Notes: generated from the sequence alone by a model not told the origin. A stretch of DNA of 64,000 bases from Kitasatospora gansuensis (GCF_014203705.1 NZ_JACHJR010000001.1:1054001-1118000), one strand, 5' to 3'. Positions 16,734-27,081 are shown, numbered from the stretch's first letter. A program made the numbers and translations.

Positions 16734-16964
16734 CTATCCCTCGACCGGCAGCAGGCGCATGGTGCTGACCCCGGCCCTGGTCAACGCCGCCACGATGTTC
16801 TCACCCGCGGGCTTGCGCACCGAGGCGCCGCACTCCGGGCAGGTGAAGCTGTAGAAGGTCCGCTCCCGGGTGGCGCCGAGCGCCAGCCGGAAGCCGTCCG
16901 CCGCCAGCTCCACCTTCGCCCGGCAGTCCGAGCAGTAGACCTTGAATCTGGTGCCCTCGGCCAC
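16734..16964 (-). CDS. Small zinc-ribbon protein
   Basis: 76 residues from GTG 16964, 3 bp after the pafC stop. Two CxxC knuckles (VYCSDCRAK and FTCPECGASVRKP) predict one structural zinc ribbon. The C-terminal part (AALTRAGVSTMRLLPVEG) is a short helix and strand. The gene is embedded in the paf-tat operon. The function is unknown; it may be a nucleic-acid- or protein-binding adaptor. Confidence 0.8.
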   Translation of the reverse strand: MAEGTRFKVYCSDCRAKVELAADGFRLALGATRERTFYSFTCPECGASVRKPAGENIVAALTRAGVSTMRLLPVEG

Positions 16965-16967
16965 GGA

Positions 16968-17915
16968 TCAGTCCCGGTACCCCTCGAGCGCGGCCAGGGC
17001 GGCGGCCCGGGCCGAATCGGCCAGCTCGGCCGGCGAGACGATCCGGCCGTCCCGGCCCAGCCGCAGGGCCAGCGGGCGCAGCCCGGCCGGGTCGGCGCTG
17101 CGCAGGGTGATCCGCAGCCCGCCGTCCGGGAGTTCCTCGGCCGCGTCGTGGGTGTAGTACTCGGCCACCCAGCGACCGCCGGCGCCGACCTCGACCACCA
17201 CCTCGGGGTCGTCGGCGGCCGGCGAGACCAGCCCGGCGGACAGGTCGCGCGGCTCCAGCCGCGGCGGGGCCGCGGGCTCGTCCAGCACCTTGATCTCGGC
17301 CACCCGGTCCAGCCGGAAGACCCGCCGGTCCTCGGAGGTCCGGCACCAGCCCTCGAGGTAGGTGTGCCCCTCGGTGACCAGGCGGATCGGGTCCACCAGA
17401 CGCTCCGTCATACCGCCTCGCCCGTGCGACCAGTAGCGCAGCCAGATCAGCCGGCCCTCGCTCAGCGCGCGGTCGATGTCGGCGAAGACCTGGCCCTCGG
17501 CCTCGAAGGTCACCCCGACCCGGGCGCTGGACTCGGCGCTCTCGCCGGCCGCGTCCTCGATCTTGGCGACCGCCCGGGTGAGCGCCTGCCGGTCCCGCTC
17601 ACGCAGGCCGGGCAGCCCGGCCACCGCACGGGCGGCCACCAGCAGCGCGGTCGCCTCGTCGGCGGCCAGCCGCAGCGGCTGGGCCACGTCGTCGACGTTG
17701 TGCCACCAGATCCGCTCGCCGTCGGTGTCGATGTCCAGCAGGTCGCCGCCGCGGAAGCTGGTGCCGCACATCGGCAGCACGTTCAGGTCGTTGATCAGCT
17801 CCCGCTCGGTGATCCCGAACGCCCGGGCCACCTCGGCCACCTCGGCCCCCGGGCGCTCGCGCAGGTAGGTGACCAGCGAGAGCATCCGCCGGGTCTGGTC
17901 GATCGCGTTGCTCAC
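16968..17915 (-). CDS. pafC: WYL-domain regulator PafC
   Basis: 315 residues. An N-terminal winged HTH (LSLVTYLRERPGAEVAEVARAFGITERELINDL) is followed by the WYL domain (about residues 140-225; IWLRYWSHGRGGMTERLVDP, EGWCRTSEDRRVFRLDRV) and a C-terminal WCX region. In mycobacteria PafB and PafC act together as a LexA-independent activator of DNA-damage genes. The gene overlaps pafB by 4 bp, consistent with an obligate pair. Confidence 0.93.
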   Translation of the reverse strand: MSNAIDQTRRMLSLVTYLRERPGAEVAEVARAFGITERELINDLNVLPMCGTSFRGGDLLDIDTDGERIWWHNVDDVAQPLRLAADEATALLVAARAVAGLPGLRERDRQALTRAVAKIEDAAGESAESSARVGVTFEAEGQVFADIDRALSEGRLIWLRYWSHGRGGMTERLVDPIRLVTEGHTYLEGWCRTSEDRRVFRLDRVAEIKVLDEPAAPPRLEPRDLSAGLVSPAADDPEVVVEVGAGGRWVAEYYTHDAAEELPDGGLRITLRSADPAGLRPLALRLGRDGRIVSPAELADSARAAALAALEGYRD

Positions 17916-18889
17916 AGCTGCCCCTCCGGTGCGAGACCGGCCACCGCGCGCAGCCGGTCGATGACGTCTGCCCGCAGCTCCTCGGGCCCCAGCACCACCA
18001 GGTCCGGGCCGAACTCGGCCAGGTCGGCGGCCAGGCCGTTGCCGTACGGGATCTCCAGCTCGTCCCAGCCGCCGGTCAGCTCGGTGACCTTGAGCGCCTT
18101 GGTACGGAGCGGGAAGCCCGCGCCCTGGCGCAGCCGGACGGTGGCGCTGGCGGTCGCGCCCTCACCGGCGAACCTGGCCACCACCGCGCGCACGTCCACG
18201 TGCTCGGGGACGGCGCCGGTGAACTGCCCGGCCCGGGAGCGCACCTTGCCGGTGATCCGGCTGAGCCGGAACACCCGGGCGGCCTCCCGGTCGCGGTCCC
18301 AGCCGGCCAGGTACCAGTGGCCGCGCCAGCACTCCAGCGCCCACGGCTCCACCGCGCGCTGCTCGGCGGCGGACGCCCCGGCCTTGCGGTACTCGAAGGT
18401 GACGGGCCGTCGGTCCCGGGCGGCGGTCAGCAGCGGCTCGAAGGCCGCCTCGCGGGCCGGGATGCGCGGCTCCAGCGCGCTGTTCGCGCTCTCCTCGGTG
18501 ATCGGCATCCCGCCGGCCCGCAGCTTCTGCAGCGCGCCGCTGGCGGCGCCGGACATCTTGGCCTGCTGCCAGACCCGGGCGGCCAGCGTCAGCGCGGCGG
18601 CCTCCTCGGCGTCCAGCGCGATCTCCGGCAGCCGGTTGCGGTCCCGGCGGGCCAGGTAGCCGACCTCGCCGTCCAGCGCGTTCTCGTCGACGTCGATGAC
18701 CAGGCCGAGTTCGCGCAGGTCGTCCTTGTCGCGCTCGAACATCCGGTTGAAGGCCTCTTCGCTGCCCTGCTGCCAGGCCTCGCGGTAGGCCTCGACGGAC
18801 TCCCGGAGCTCCTTCTTGGAGAGCGGACGTCTGGTGTTCATCAGGCACAGGGCGAGGTTCATCAGCCGCTCTGCCTTGGCGATCGCCAT
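17912..18889 (-). CDS. pafB: WYL-domain regulator PafB
   Basis: 325 residues from ATG 18889, which has GGAAAGGTCCGCG upstream and gives the usual MAIAKAERLMNLALCLMNT start; an earlier in-frame start at 18919 is unlikely. The HTH (RRPLSKKELRESVEAYRE) is followed by a WYL domain (RRPVTFEYRKAG, WYLAGWDRDREAARVFRLSR) and a WCX end. It is the partner of the overlapping PafC in the mitomycin-type DNA damage response. It lies three FKBP genes away from pafA rather than directly beside it. Confidence 0.93.
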   Translation of the reverse strand: MAIAKAERLMNLALCLMNTRRPLSKKELRESVEAYREAWQQGSEEAFNRMFERDKDDLRELGLVIDVDENALDGEVGYLARRDRNRLPEIALDAEEAAALTLAARVWQQAKMSGAASGALQKLRAGGMPITEESANSALEPRIPAREAAFEPLLTAARDRRPVTFEYRKAGASAAEQRAVEPWALECWRGHWYLAGWDRDREAARVFRLSRITGKVRSRAGQFTGAVPEHVDVRAVVARFAGEGATASATVRLRQGAGFPLRTKALKVTELTGGWDELEIPYGNGLAADLAEFGPDLVVLGPEELRADVIDRLRAVAGLAPEGQL

Positions 18890-18969
18890 CGCGGACCTTT
18901 CCGGTAACTGGGGGTACATCTTGATCCGCCGATGACCGTACCGGTAGCGACCCGGCCGGGGAAAGCCGA

Positions 18970-19001
18970 GGGCCGCACCCCGCGAGTGCGGGGTACGGCC
19001 C
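18970..19001 (-). terminator. Terminator after cytosolic FKBP gene
   Basis: A 14-bp stem with one central mismatch (GGGCCGCACCCCGC / GCGGGGTACGGCCC) and a GAGT loop lies 15 bases after the FKBP stop at 19016. Confidence 0.75.
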
Positions 19002-19015
19002 AGGGTGACAATCCG

Positions 19016-19387
19016 TCAGACGCCGAGCAGGTCGACCACGAAGATCAGGGTCGAACCGGCCGGGATCAGCGGGCTCGGCGACTGGTTCCCGTACGCCAGG
19101 TGCGGCGGGATGACCAGCTCGCGGCGGCCGCCGACCTTCATGCCCTGGACACCCTGGTCCCAGCCCTTGATGACCCGGCCGCCGCCCAGCGGGAAGCTGA
19201 AGGTCTGGCCGCGGTTCCAGGAGGCGTCGAACTCCTCGCCGGTGGCGAACGTCACGCCCACGTAGTGGACCTGGACGTTGGCGCCGGCCTTGGCCTCGGC
19301 ACCGTCACCGACGACGATGTCACGGATCTGCAGCTCGGTCGGCGCGTCGCCGACCGGGAAGTCGATCTCCGGCTTGGTAAGGCTCAC
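19016..19387 (-). CDS. FKBP-type peptidyl-prolyl isomerase, cytosolic
   Basis: 123 residues, a single FKBP domain with no signal peptide. Conserved positions are VQVHYVGVTFATGEEFDAS, FSFPLGGGRVIKGWDQGV, GGRRELVIPPHLAYG and STLIFVVDLLGV, including the aromatic active-site pocket. It catalyses proline cis-trans isomerisation and is a potential FK506 target. It is the first of three consecutive FKBP genes of increasing complexity placed between pafA and pafB. GTG start at 19387. Confidence 0.95.
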   Translation of the reverse strand: MSLTKPEIDFPVGDAPTELQIRDIVVGDGAEAKAGANVQVHYVGVTFATGEEFDASWNRGQTFSFPLGGGRVIKGWDQGVQGMKVGGRRELVIPPHLAYGNQSPSPLIPAGSTLIFVVDLLGV

Positions 19388-19445
19388 AACAAAGCTCTTC
19401 TCGTTCGGTGATGTAACAGGAACACGTTACGCGACGGGGCCGGTA

Positions 19446-20744
19446 CTAGTCGGCCGCGCCGACACCCGCGTCCAGAATGTCGATCACGAAGACCAGCGTC
19501 GAGTTGGCCGGGATCTTCTCCGAGGCCTTGTCGCCGTAGCCGAGGGCGGGCGGGATGACGACCTCGATCCGGCTGCCGACGGTCTGGCCGGTGACCGCCT
19601 TGTCCCAGCCCTCGATGACGCCGCCACCGCCGGTGGCGAAGCTGAACGCCTGGCCGCGCTCCAGCGAGGAGTCGAACTGCTTTCCGTCGGCGTACAGCGC
19701 GCCGGTGTACTGGACGACGACCTTCTCGCCGGACTCGATCTTGCGGCCCTTGCCCGCGATCAGCACCGAGGTCTTCAGCTCGGTCGGCGCCGCGACACCC
19801 GGCACGGGGGTGATGGTGGCCGGCTTCTTGCCGTTGTCCTTCACCTTGGGCATGCCCTCGGCGGGCTCGGCCACGTCACCGCTGACGGTGGCGTCCGGCG
19901 CGGTGGCCTGCTTGATGTCGATCACGAAGACCAGGTTGTCCTTGGCCCCGACACCCATCTGCGGGTTGCCCTGGTCGCCGAAGGCGGCGGCCGGCGGAGC
20001 GATCACCAGCACCCGGCTGCCGGCCGCGTGACCGGTCACCGCGTCGTCCAGGGCGGGGATCAGCTTGCCGCCGCCGGCCTGGAACAGCTGCGGCTTCTTC
20101 TGGTCGAAGGAGCTGGCCAGGTCCTTGCCGGTGGTCCAGTCCTTGCTGGTGAAGTCGGCGGTGACCCAGTTGCCCTTGCCGACCTTCGGCCCGGTGCCCT
20201 CGATCAGCGTCTTGACCACGAAGTTGCCGTCGGCCGCCTCCGCGGGCAGCTCGATGACGGCCTTCGTGCCCAGCTCACCGGTGACCTTCGGCAGCACCTT
20301 GGCGTCCGTCTTGATCGGCGGCACCGGGGCCTGGCTCGGGGCGGCCGGGGAGGCCGGGCTGCTCGGGGCCGCGTCGGCGGCCGGCTTCTTGCTGTCCGAC
20401 TTGTTCGCCACGATCAGCGTCACGCCGCTGCCGACCAGCAGCACCGCGAGCACGGTGCCGAGGATCACGCCGAGCCGGCCCACCGAGCCGGGGTTCTCGT
20501 CGTAGCCGGCCTCCGAGAGGTCCTTCTTGCGCACGTTGGACGCGAAGACCTGCGGGGTCTCGTCCTTCTCGCCGGCGCTCTCGGCCCGCCTGGCCTCGGC
20601 CTGACCCCAGCCGGCCTGCTGCTTCAGAATGGCGGGCGGGACGACGATCGACTCGCCGTCGCCGGGCAGTGGCCCACCGGGCCGTGCGGCCGCCGGGTCG
20701 GCCACTGCTCCGTCGTTCGCGCCACCGGCACTCTTGTCAGTCAT
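19446..20744 (-). CDS. Membrane-anchored tandem-FKBP isomerase
   Basis: 432 residues. A charged cytoplasmic segment of about 90 residues precedes one membrane helix (LGVILGTVLAVLLVGSGVTLIV). An Ala/Pro/Ser linker and two extracytoplasmic FKBP-like domains follow. The first (about residues 155-285) is divergent, with GNWVTADFTSKDWTTG and VLVIAPPAAAFG. The second (about residues 320-425) is canonical, with VVVQYTGALYADGKQFDSS and IEVVIPPALGYG. It probably assists folding of exported proteins at the outer membrane face. It is paralogous to the lipoprotein encoded upstream. Confidence 0.92.
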   Translation of the reverse strand: MTDKSAGGANDGAVADPAAARPGGPLPGDGESIVVPPAILKQQAGWGQAEARRAESAGEKDETPQVFASNVRKKDLSEAGYDENPGSVGRLGVILGTVLAVLLVGSGVTLIVANKSDSKKPAADAAPSSPASPAAPSQAPVPPIKTDAKVLPKVTGELGTKAVIELPAEAADGNFVVKTLIEGTGPKVGKGNWVTADFTSKDWTTGKDLASSFDQKKPQLFQAGGGKLIPALDDAVTGHAAGSRVLVIAPPAAAFGDQGNPQMGVGAKDNLVFVIDIKQATAPDATVSGDVAEPAEGMPKVKDNGKKPATITPVPGVAAPTELKTSVLIAGKGRKIESGEKVVVQYTGALYADGKQFDSSLERGQAFSFATGGGGVIEGWDKAVTGQTVGSRIEVVIPPALGYGDKASEKIPANSTLVFVIDILDAGVGAAD

Positions 20745-20865
20745 GACTCCCCATCCATCTCGCCGCGCCGCGCCCTCACCGGGTCCTGACGGACACCTGC
20801 CACAGTGCGCGACAGTATGTCAGGTGTAGGTGAGAGCGCGGTAAGAGGCAGGACGCCGGAATACC

Positions 20866-21852
20866 TCAGACGGCCTCGAGGATGTCGATCACGAAGACCA
20901 GGGTCGAGTTCGCCGGGACGGAGGACTGCGCCTTGTCCCCGTAGCCGAGCGTCGGCGGCACCACCAGCTCCACCCGGCTGCCCACGGTCTGACCGACCAG
21001 GCCCTGGTCCCAGCCCTTGATCAGGCTGCCGGTGCCGACCTGCAGCGCCTGCGCCCCGCCGTGGCTCCAGGAGGAGTCGAACTGCTTCCCGTCGGCCCAC
21101 AGCACGCCGGTGTACTGGACCACCAGGGTCTGCCCCGACTGCACCGGCTTGCCGTCGCCCTTCACCAGCACGAAGGTCTTCAGGTCGGCCGGCGGCGCGG
21201 GCGGGCCGGCCGGGATGGTGATGGTCGGCGCGGCCTTGCCGTTGTCCTTGACCTGCGGCATGTCGGCCGGCGGCTGGGTGATCGCGCCGCCGATGGTGGA
21301 GTCCGGCGGCAGGCTCTCCATGACGTCCAGTACGAAGACCACGGTGTCGCCCGCCCCGACCCCGAGGTCGGCCTTGCCCTGAGTACCGAAGGCGGCGGCC
21401 GGCGGGGCCACCACCAGCAGCCGGCTGCCGACCTTCTTCCCGAGCACGCTCTGGTCGAAGGCGGGCACCAGCTGCCCGCTGGCCGCCTGGTAGAGCTGCG
21501 GCTTGCTGCCGGAGTCGTAGGAGCTGGTGACGTCCTTGCCGGTGGTCCAGTCCTTGGCGGTGTAGTTGACGGTCACCCAGTCGTTCTTGGCGACCGTGGC
21601 GCCGTCCCCCTCGCTCACCGTGTTCACCACGAACTGGCCGCTCGGCTGCCCGGCCGGGATGGTGATGGTGGCCTTGCTGCCGAAGTTCCCCGCCACGGTG
21701 GGCATCGGCGAGGCCGAGGCCACCGGGCTCGGCACCGCGGTGGCGGAGGCCGTGGACGTCGCGGACGCCCCCGAGGAGGGAGACCCGTCACTGCTGCACG
21801 CGGTGAGCAGGACGAGCGGCAGGACGGCGAGCAGACCGGCGATACGACGCAC
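20866..21852 (-). CDS. Tandem-FKBP lipoprotein
   Basis: 328 residues starting at GTG 21852. The signal peptide ends in a lipobox (LLTACSS), so the mature protein should be lipid-anchored outside the cell. Two FKBP-like domains follow a Ser/Ala linker: a divergent one (DWVTVNYTAKDWTTGKDV, LLVVAPPAAAFG) and a canonical one (LVVQYTGVLWADGKQFDSS, VELVVPPTLGYG). The domain pair is clearly duplicated from, or shared with, the membrane-anchored neighbour. It lies just downstream of pafA on the same strand. Confidence 0.93.
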   Translation of the reverse strand: MRRIAGLLAVLPLVLLTACSSDGSPSSGASATSTASATAVPSPVASASPMPTVAGNFGSKATITIPAGQPSGQFVVNTVSEGDGATVAKNDWVTVNYTAKDWTTGKDVTSSYDSGSKPQLYQAASGQLVPAFDQSVLGKKVGSRLLVVAPPAAAFGTQGKADLGVGAGDTVVFVLDVMESLPPDSTIGGAITQPPADMPQVKDNGKAAPTITIPAGPPAPPADLKTFVLVKGDGKPVQSGQTLVVQYTGVLWADGKQFDSSWSHGGAQALQVGTGSLIKGWDQGLVGQTVGSRVELVVPPTLGYGDKAQSSVPANSTLVFVIDILEAV

Positions 21853-21938
21853 GGTGTTCCTAACTGTCGGTCAAGTACGAGGCGCTACAACGCCCGACAG
21901 CGTACGGCCCGATCCACTCGCCACCTCGGAGGCACCAC

Positions 21939-23300
21939 TCACATACCCGCGATCAGCTTCTCCACCCGCTCGTCCACCGAACGGAACGGGTCCTTGCACA
22001 GCACGGTGCGCTGCGCCTGGTCGTTCAGCTTGAGGTGCACCCAGTCGACGGTGAAGTCCCGGCGCTGCTCCTGCGCCCGCCGGATGAAGTCGCCGCGCAG
22101 CCGGGCCCGAGTGGTCTGCGGGGGCACCGACTTGGCCTCGAAGGTCTTCAGGTCGGTGGTCACCCGCTCCGCCTGGCCCTTGTTCTGCAGCAGGTAGAAC
22201 AGCCCGCGCCGGCGGTGGATGTCGTGGTACGCCAGGTCGATCTGGGCCACCCGGGGGTTGGACATGCTCATCTGGTGCTTCTCGCGGTACCGCTCGATCA
22301 GCTGGTGCTTCATGATCCAGTCGATCTCGGTGGCGACCGAGCCGAAGTTCTCGGTGCGGACCGCCTCCAGGGTGCGGCCCCAGAGGTCCAGCACCCGGGC
22401 GATGGTGCCGGTGTTGATGCCCTTGCGGTCGGCGAACTCCAGCGCCTTGGAGTAGTACTCCTCCTGGATGTCCAGCGCGCTGGCCTCCCGCCCGTTGGCG
22501 AGCCGGACCTGGTGGGTGCCGGTGAGGTCGTGGCTGACCTCGCGGATCGCCCGGATCGGGTTCTCCAGCGTCAGGTCGCGCAGCACCACCCCGGCCTCGA
22601 TCAGCCGCAGCACCAGGTCGGTCGCGCCGACCTTGAGCAGGGTGGTGGTCTCCGACATGTTGGAGTCGCCGACGATCACGTGCAGCCGGCGGTACCGCTC
22701 GGCGTCCGCGTGCGGCTCGTCCCTGGTGTTGATGATCGGACGGGACCGGGTGGTCGCCGAGCTGACGCCCTCCCAGATGTGCTCGGCCCGCTGGCTGACG
22801 CAGTAGACCGCGCCGCGCGGGGTCTGCAGCACCTTGCCCGCGCCGCAGATCAGCTGACGGGTCACCAGGAACGGGATCAGCACGTCGGCCAGCCGGGAGA
22901 ACTCGCCGTGCCGGGCCACCAGGTAGTTCTCGTGGCAGCCGTACGAGTTGCCGGCCGAGTCGGTGTTGTTCTTGAACAGGTAGACGTCGCCCGCGATGCC
23001 CTCCTCGTGCAGCCGCCGCTCGGCGTCCACCAGCAGCCCCTCGAGGATCCGCTCGCCCGCCTTGTCGTGCGTCACCAGCTCGGTGACGTCGTCGCACTCG
23101 GGGGTGGCGTACTCGGGGTGCGAGCCCACGTCCAGGTACAGCCGGGCCCCGTTGCGCAGGAAGACGTTGCTGCTGCGGCCCCAGGAGACCACGCGGCGGA
23201 AGAGGTACCTGGCCACCTCGTCCGGGGACAGCCGACGCTGCCCGCGGAACGTACAGGTGACGCCGTACTCGTTCTCGATCCCGAAAATTCGGCGGTCCAT
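21939..23300 (-). CDS. pafA: Pup-protein ligase PafA
   Basis: 453 residues from ATG 23300 (GAGGAG upstream). It is a glutamine-synthetase-like fold with the metal-binding Glu of [11 protein letters not shown] (E9) and the catalytic Asp in [13 protein letters not shown] (D57). [18 protein letters not shown] and [19 protein letters not shown] are family signatures. It phosphorylates the C-terminal Glu of Pup with ATP and attaches it to substrate lysines, marking proteins for the proteasome. It lacks the Dop-specific loop insertion, which separates it from dop nearby. Cytoplasmic. Confidence 0.97.
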   Translation of the reverse strand: MDRRIFGIENEYGVTCTFRGQRRLSPDEVARYLFRRVVSWGRSSNVFLRNGARLYLDVGSHPEYATPECDDVTELVTHDKAGERILEGLLVDAERRLHEEGIAGDVYLFKNNTDSAGNSYGCHENYLVARHGEFSRLADVLIPFLVTRQLICGAGKVLQTPRGAVYCVSQRAEHIWEGVSSATTRSRPIINTRDEPHADAERYRRLHVIVGDSNMSETTTLLKVGATDLVLRLIEAGVVLRDLTLENPIRAIREVSHDLTGTHQVRLANGREASALDIQEEYYSKALEFADRKGINTGTIARVLDLWGRTLEAVRTENFGSVATEIDWIMKHQLIERYREKHQMSMSNPRVAQIDLAYHDIHRRRGLFYLLQNKGQAERVTTDLKTFEAKSVPPQTTRARLRGDFIRRAQEQRRDFTVDWVHLKLNDQAQRTVLCKDPFRSVDERVEKLIAGM

Positions 23301-23375
23301 AGGGCTCCTCTTCTCTGCGCGAGGCCTTGCGAAACCCTTGGTGAGCCCGACGGTGCAGCAGCTCACCGCGGTCGG

Positions 23376-23402
23376 AGCGGGAGCCCGGCCCGGGCTCCCG
23401 CT
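23376..23402 (-). terminator. Terminator after prcA
   Basis: A near-perfect palindrome (AGCGGGAGCCCGG with its complement, minimal loop) lies 9 bases after the prcA stop, in the gap before pafA. It would reduce read-through from the proteasome core genes into pafA. Confidence 0.7.
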
Positions 23403-23410
23403 GCTACCGG

Positions 23411-24151
23411 TTACTCGGAGGCGTCCGGCTCCTCCGCGGCGGCGGAGTCGTCGCCGCTCAGCAGGCGGCCGAGCTGGCCGCCCAGGATGCGCTTGAACTT
23501 CCGCTGCTGGAAGCGGGTGCGGTCGAGCACCGCGACCTCCAGCTGATCCGGCGTCATGGTCCGCGGGGAGCCGCCGTTCGGGTCCCTGGCGAGGCCGTCC
23601 ACGGCGAGCTTCAGTGCCCCGGCCAGGGTCAGGCCGGCGCGGTGCTTCTCGCCCAGGTAGTTGCCGATCGAGTCGGCGTTGCCGCCGACCACGACCGCGT
23701 TCTTCTCGTCCACCACCGAGCCGTCGGGGGTGAGCCGGTAGATCTGGTCGTCCGCGGTGGTGGCGCCGACCTCGGCCACGATCAGCTCCACCTCGTACGG
23801 CTTCTCGCCGACCGAGGAGAAGATCGTGCCGAGGGTCTGGGCGTACACGTTGGCCAGCCCACGGGCCGTCACATCGGCCCGGTCGTAGGAGTACCCGCGC
23901 AGGTCGGCGTAGCGCACGCCGCCGATCCGCAGGTTCTCGAACTCGTTGTAGCGGCCGACCGCGGCGAAGGCGATCTGGTCGTAGATCTCGGACACCTTGT
24001 GCAGCGCCCGGGAGGTGTTCTCGGCGACGAAGAGGATGCCGTCGTCGTAGGTGAGCACGACCACGCTGCGGCCGCGCGCGATGCCCTTGCGGGCGTACTC
24101 CGCGCGGTCCGCCATGGCCTGCTGGGGCGAGACGTAGAACGGTGTGGACAC
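23411..24151 (-). CDS. prcA: 20S proteasome alpha subunit
   Basis: 246 residues from GTG 24151. It carries the alpha-type N-terminal helix ([20 protein letters not shown]), with no catalytic Thr and no propeptide, and an acidic tail ([15 protein letters not shown]). Alpha rings gate the core particle and dock the ARC ATPase. It is encoded 36 bp after prcB in the usual beta-alpha order. Confidence 0.97.
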   Translation of the reverse strand: MSTPFYVSPQQAMADRAEYARKGIARGRSVVVLTYDDGILFVAENTSRALHKVSEIYDQIAFAAVGRYNEFENLRIGGVRYADLRGYSYDRADVTARGLANVYAQTLGTIFSSVGEKPYEVELIVAEVGATTADDQIYRLTPDGSVVDEKNAVVVGGNADSIGNYLGEKHRAGLTLAGALKLAVDGLARDPNGGSPRTMTPDQLEVAVLDRTRFQQRKFKRILGGQLGRLLSGDDSAAAEEPDASE

Positions 24152-24187
24152 CGGCGATCGTCCCCTTCCTGGTTGGGAGCCGGCGGG

Positions 24188-25030
24188 CTAGAGGAGTGGG
24201 GCCTGCGGGCCGTTGGGGTGTTCGAGGCGCCCGTCGGTGATCGAGTGCGCGATCGTGGAGACCTCGTCGTCGGTGAGCCGGCGGAAGCCGTCCTCGGTGA
24301 TCAGCGAGACGATCGGGAAGATCTTCCGGGCCATGTCGGGGCCACCGGTGGCGGAGTCGTCGTCGGCGGCGTCGTACAGCGCCTGCACCACCACGGTGGC
24401 GGCCTGATCGGCCGTCAGGTCGGCGCGGTAGAGCTTCTTCAGCGAGCCCCGGGCGAACACCGAGCCGGAGCCGGTGGCCGCGAAGCCGCGCTCCTCGGAC
24501 CGGCCGCCGGTGACGTCGTAGGTGAAGATCCGGCCGCGGCCGAGCCGGAGGTCGTACCCGGCGAACATCGGCACCACGGCGAGGCCCTGCATGGCCATCC
24601 CGAGGTTGCCCCGGATCATCGTGGTCAGCCGGTTGGCCTTGCCCTCCAGCGAGAGCACGGCGCCCTCGATCTTCTCGTAGTGCTCCAGCTCCAGCTGGAA
24701 CAGCCGGACCATCTCGACCGCCAGGCCGGCCGTGCCGGCGATGCCGACGGCGCTGTACTCGTCCGCCGGGAACACCTTCTCGATGTCCCGCTGGGCGATC
24801 ACGTTCCCCATCGTGGCGCGGCGGTCGCCGGCGATCACCACGCCGCCGCCGAAGACCGCGGCGACGATGGTGGTGCCGTGCGGCGCCTCGATCGTCAGAC
24901 CCTCGGGCAGCTTGCGGCCGCCGGGCAGCAGCTCCGGCGAGTGCTGGCCGAGGAAGTCGTAGAACGACGAGGACCCCGGAGTCAGGAAGGCAGCCGGTAG
25001 ACGCCCGGTGCCACCAGTGTTGGCTTCCAC
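24188..25030 (-). CDS. prcB: 20S proteasome beta subunit
   Basis: 280 residues from GTG 25030 (GGAAGG upstream). A propeptide of about 52 residues ends in APHG before the catalytic Thr of [21 protein letters not shown] (T53), where autocatalytic cleavage exposes the N-terminal nucleophile. The body has [15 protein letters not shown] and [13 protein letters not shown]. It is the proteolytic subunit of the core particle, immediately upstream of prcA and downstream of pup. Confidence 0.97.
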   Translation of the reverse strand: MEANTGGTGRLPAAFLTPGSSSFYDFLGQHSPELLPGGRKLPEGLTIEAPHGTTIVAAVFGGGVVIAGDRRATMGNVIAQRDIEKVFPADEYSAVGIAGTAGLAVEMVRLFQLELEHYEKIEGAVLSLEGKANRLTTMIRGNLGMAMQGLAVVPMFAGYDLRLGRGRIFTYDVTGGRSEERGFAATGSGSVFARGSLKKLYRADLTADQAATVVVQALYDAADDDSATGGPDMARKIFPIVSLITEDGFRRLTDDEVSTIAHSITDGRLEHPNGPQAPLL

Positions 25031-25184
25031 ACGATTCCTTCCAGGTAGATCAACTAGACGCTTGCCCCGGACCCTACCCGTTTGCGGGCCGTGATCCACC
25101 TGACAGGTCGTCCGAAGTTTGCGCGCGGCAACCCCGTGCATTTCTGACGGGATTGCCGCGCGCGACGGAAGAACTGGCGAGCGG

Positions 25185-25403
25185 CTACTGGCCGCCCTTC
25201 TGGACGAACTGCCGGACGAAATCCTCCGCATTCGACTCGAGCACGTCGTCGATTTCGTCCAGGACCGCGTCCACGTCGTCGTTGAGCTTTTCCTGGCGCT
25301 CCTTGAGGTCGTCCGAGGCCTGTGCCTCCGCGGCCTGCTCCTCGACCTCCTCGGAGGAACGGTTCGCCCGCTGCTGACCACCGCCGGTGTCCTTGCTGGC
25401 CAT
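25185..25403 (-). CDS. pup: Prokaryotic ubiquitin-like protein Pup
   Basis: 72 residues from ATG 25403 ([11 protein letters not shown] is the family's normal start). It is highly charged, with a predicted coiled coil ([20 protein letters not shown]) that binds the ARC N-terminal helices. The conserved tail is [13 protein letters not shown]. The final residue is Gln, so Dop must deamidate it to Glu before PafA can conjugate it. It lies between dop and prcB, as in other actinobacteria. Confidence 0.97.
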   Translation of the reverse strand: MASKDTGGGQQRANRSSEEVEEQAAEAQASDDLKERQEKLNDDVDAVLDEIDDVLESNAEDFVRQFVQKGGQ

Positions 25404-25538
25404 TTCCCTCACCCCGCTCGCTCGGTTGGTCCGACCCTATCGACCGGCTACGACATCCGCTTCCGGTTCCTGTACAACGTTCGTCGTTCGTCTGGATGAT
25501 TCCCCGCCACGGGATGTTCACCCGTGGTGATCGAAAAG

Positions 25539-27050
25539 TTACCCACCGGAGAGTACGCGGACCAGGTCCTCGGCCGTCCGGCAGCGGTCCAGCAACGCCT
25601 CGACGTGCTCCCTGGTGCCGCGCAGCGGCTCCAGGGTCGGCACCCGCTGGAGCGAGTCCCGCCCCGGCAGGTCGAAGATGACGGAGTCCCAGGAGGCCGC
25701 CGCCACGTGCTCGGCGTACTGCTCCAGACAGCGGCCCCGGAAGTACGCCCTGGTGTCCTCCGGGGGCTTGGAGACCGCCCGGGAGACCTCGTCCTCGGTG
25801 AGCAGCCGCTCGAACCGGCCGCGCGCCACCAGGCGGTTGTAGAGGCCCTTGTCGGGGCGGACGTCGCTGTACTGGAGGTCGACCAGCTGGAGCCGGGAGC
25901 TGTCCCAGTCCAGGCCGTCACGCTGCCGGTAGCCCTCCAGGATCTCCTTCTTGGCGATCCAGTCCAGTTGCCTGGACAGGCTCATCGGGTCGTTCTCCAG
26001 CCGGTTCAGCACGTCCTCCCAGCGCAGCAGCACGTCGACGGTCTGCTCGTCGGCGTCCTGGCCGTACCGGTCCTCGACGTACTTGCGGGCCAGCTCGAAG
26101 TACTCCAGCTGGAGCTGGACAGCGGTCAGCCGGCGGCCGTTGCGCAGCTGCAGCTGGTACTTCAGCGAGGGGTCGTGGGAGACCCGGTGCAAGGTCCTGA
26201 CCGGCTGGTCGACGGCCAGGTCGGCGGTGATGAAGCCGTCCTCGATCATCGTCAGGACCAGCGCGGTGGTGCCCAGCTTGAGGTAGGTGGAGATCTCCGA
26301 GAGGTTGGCGTCCCCGATGATCACGTGCAGCCGGCGGTACTTCTCGGCGTCGGCGTGCGGTTCGTCCCGGGTGTTGATGATGGGCCGTTTGAGGGTGGTC
26401 TCGAGCCCGACCTCGACCTCGAAGTAGTCGGCCCGCTGGCTGATCTGGAAGCCGTCCGCGTTGCCCTCCTGGCCGAGACCGACCCGGCCCGCGCCGGTGA
26501 TCACCTGCCGGGAGACGAAGAACGGGGTGAGGTGGCGGACGATGTCGGCGAACGGGGTGGCCCGCTGCATCAGGTAGTTCTCGTGGGTGCCGTAGGAAGC
26601 GCCCTTGTTGTCGGTGTTGTTCTTGTAGAGGTTGATCCGCTGCCCGTTCGGCAGCTCCAGGGCGCGGGCGGCCGCGGCGGCCATGATCCGCTCCCCCGCC
26701 TTGTCCCAGAGCACCGCGTCGCGCGGGTTGGTGACCTCCGGCGAGCTGTACTCCGGGTGCGCGTGGTCGACGTAGAACCGGGCGCCGTTGGTGAGGATGA
26801 TGTTGGCCAGGCCGATGTCCTCGTCGGTCAGCTGGCTGGAGTCGGCCACGTCGCGCGCCAGGTCGAAGCCGCGCGCGTCCCGCAGCGGGTTCTCCTCCTC
26901 GAAGTCCCAGCGAGCCCGCCGCGCCCGGTGCATCGCGGCCGCGTAGGCGTTGACGATCTGGGACGAGGTGAGCATGGCGTTGGCGTTCGGGTGGCCCGGC
27001 ACGGAGATCCCGTACTCGGTCTCGATCCCCATCACGCGCCGTACGGTCAT
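25539..27050 (-). CDS. dop: Pup deamidase/depupylase Dop
   Basis: 503 residues, homologous to PafA. The metal-site Glu is in [11 protein letters not shown] (E10) and the catalytic Asp in [12 protein letters not shown] (D95). The insertion [15 protein letters not shown] at about residues 49-63 corresponds to the Dop loop that PafA lacks. It deamidates the C-terminal Gln of Pup and also cleaves Pup from substrates. It is placed between arc and pup. Confidence 0.97.
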   Translation of the reverse strand: MTVRRVMGIETEYGISVPGHPNANAMLTSSQIVNAYAAAMHRARRARWDFEEENPLRDARGFDLARDVADSSQLTDEDIGLANIILTNGARFYVDHAHPEYSSPEVTNPRDAVLWDKAGERIMAAAAARALELPNGQRINLYKNNTDNKGASYGTHENYLMQRATPFADIVRHLTPFFVSRQVITGAGRVGLGQEGNADGFQISQRADYFEVEVGLETTLKRPIINTRDEPHADAEKYRRLHVIIGDANLSEISTYLKLGTTALVLTMIEDGFITADLAVDQPVRTLHRVSHDPSLKYQLQLRNGRRLTAVQLQLEYFELARKYVEDRYGQDADEQTVDVLLRWEDVLNRLENDPMSLSRQLDWIAKKEILEGYRQRDGLDWDSSRLQLVDLQYSDVRPDKGLYNRLVARGRFERLLTEDEVSRAVSKPPEDTRAYFRGRCLEQYAEHVAAASWDSVIFDLPGRDSLQRVPTLEPLRGTREHVEALLDRCRTAEDLVRVLSGG

Positions 27051-27081
27051 GCGGCCCTCCTCTGGAATATCCCGAGACGCG

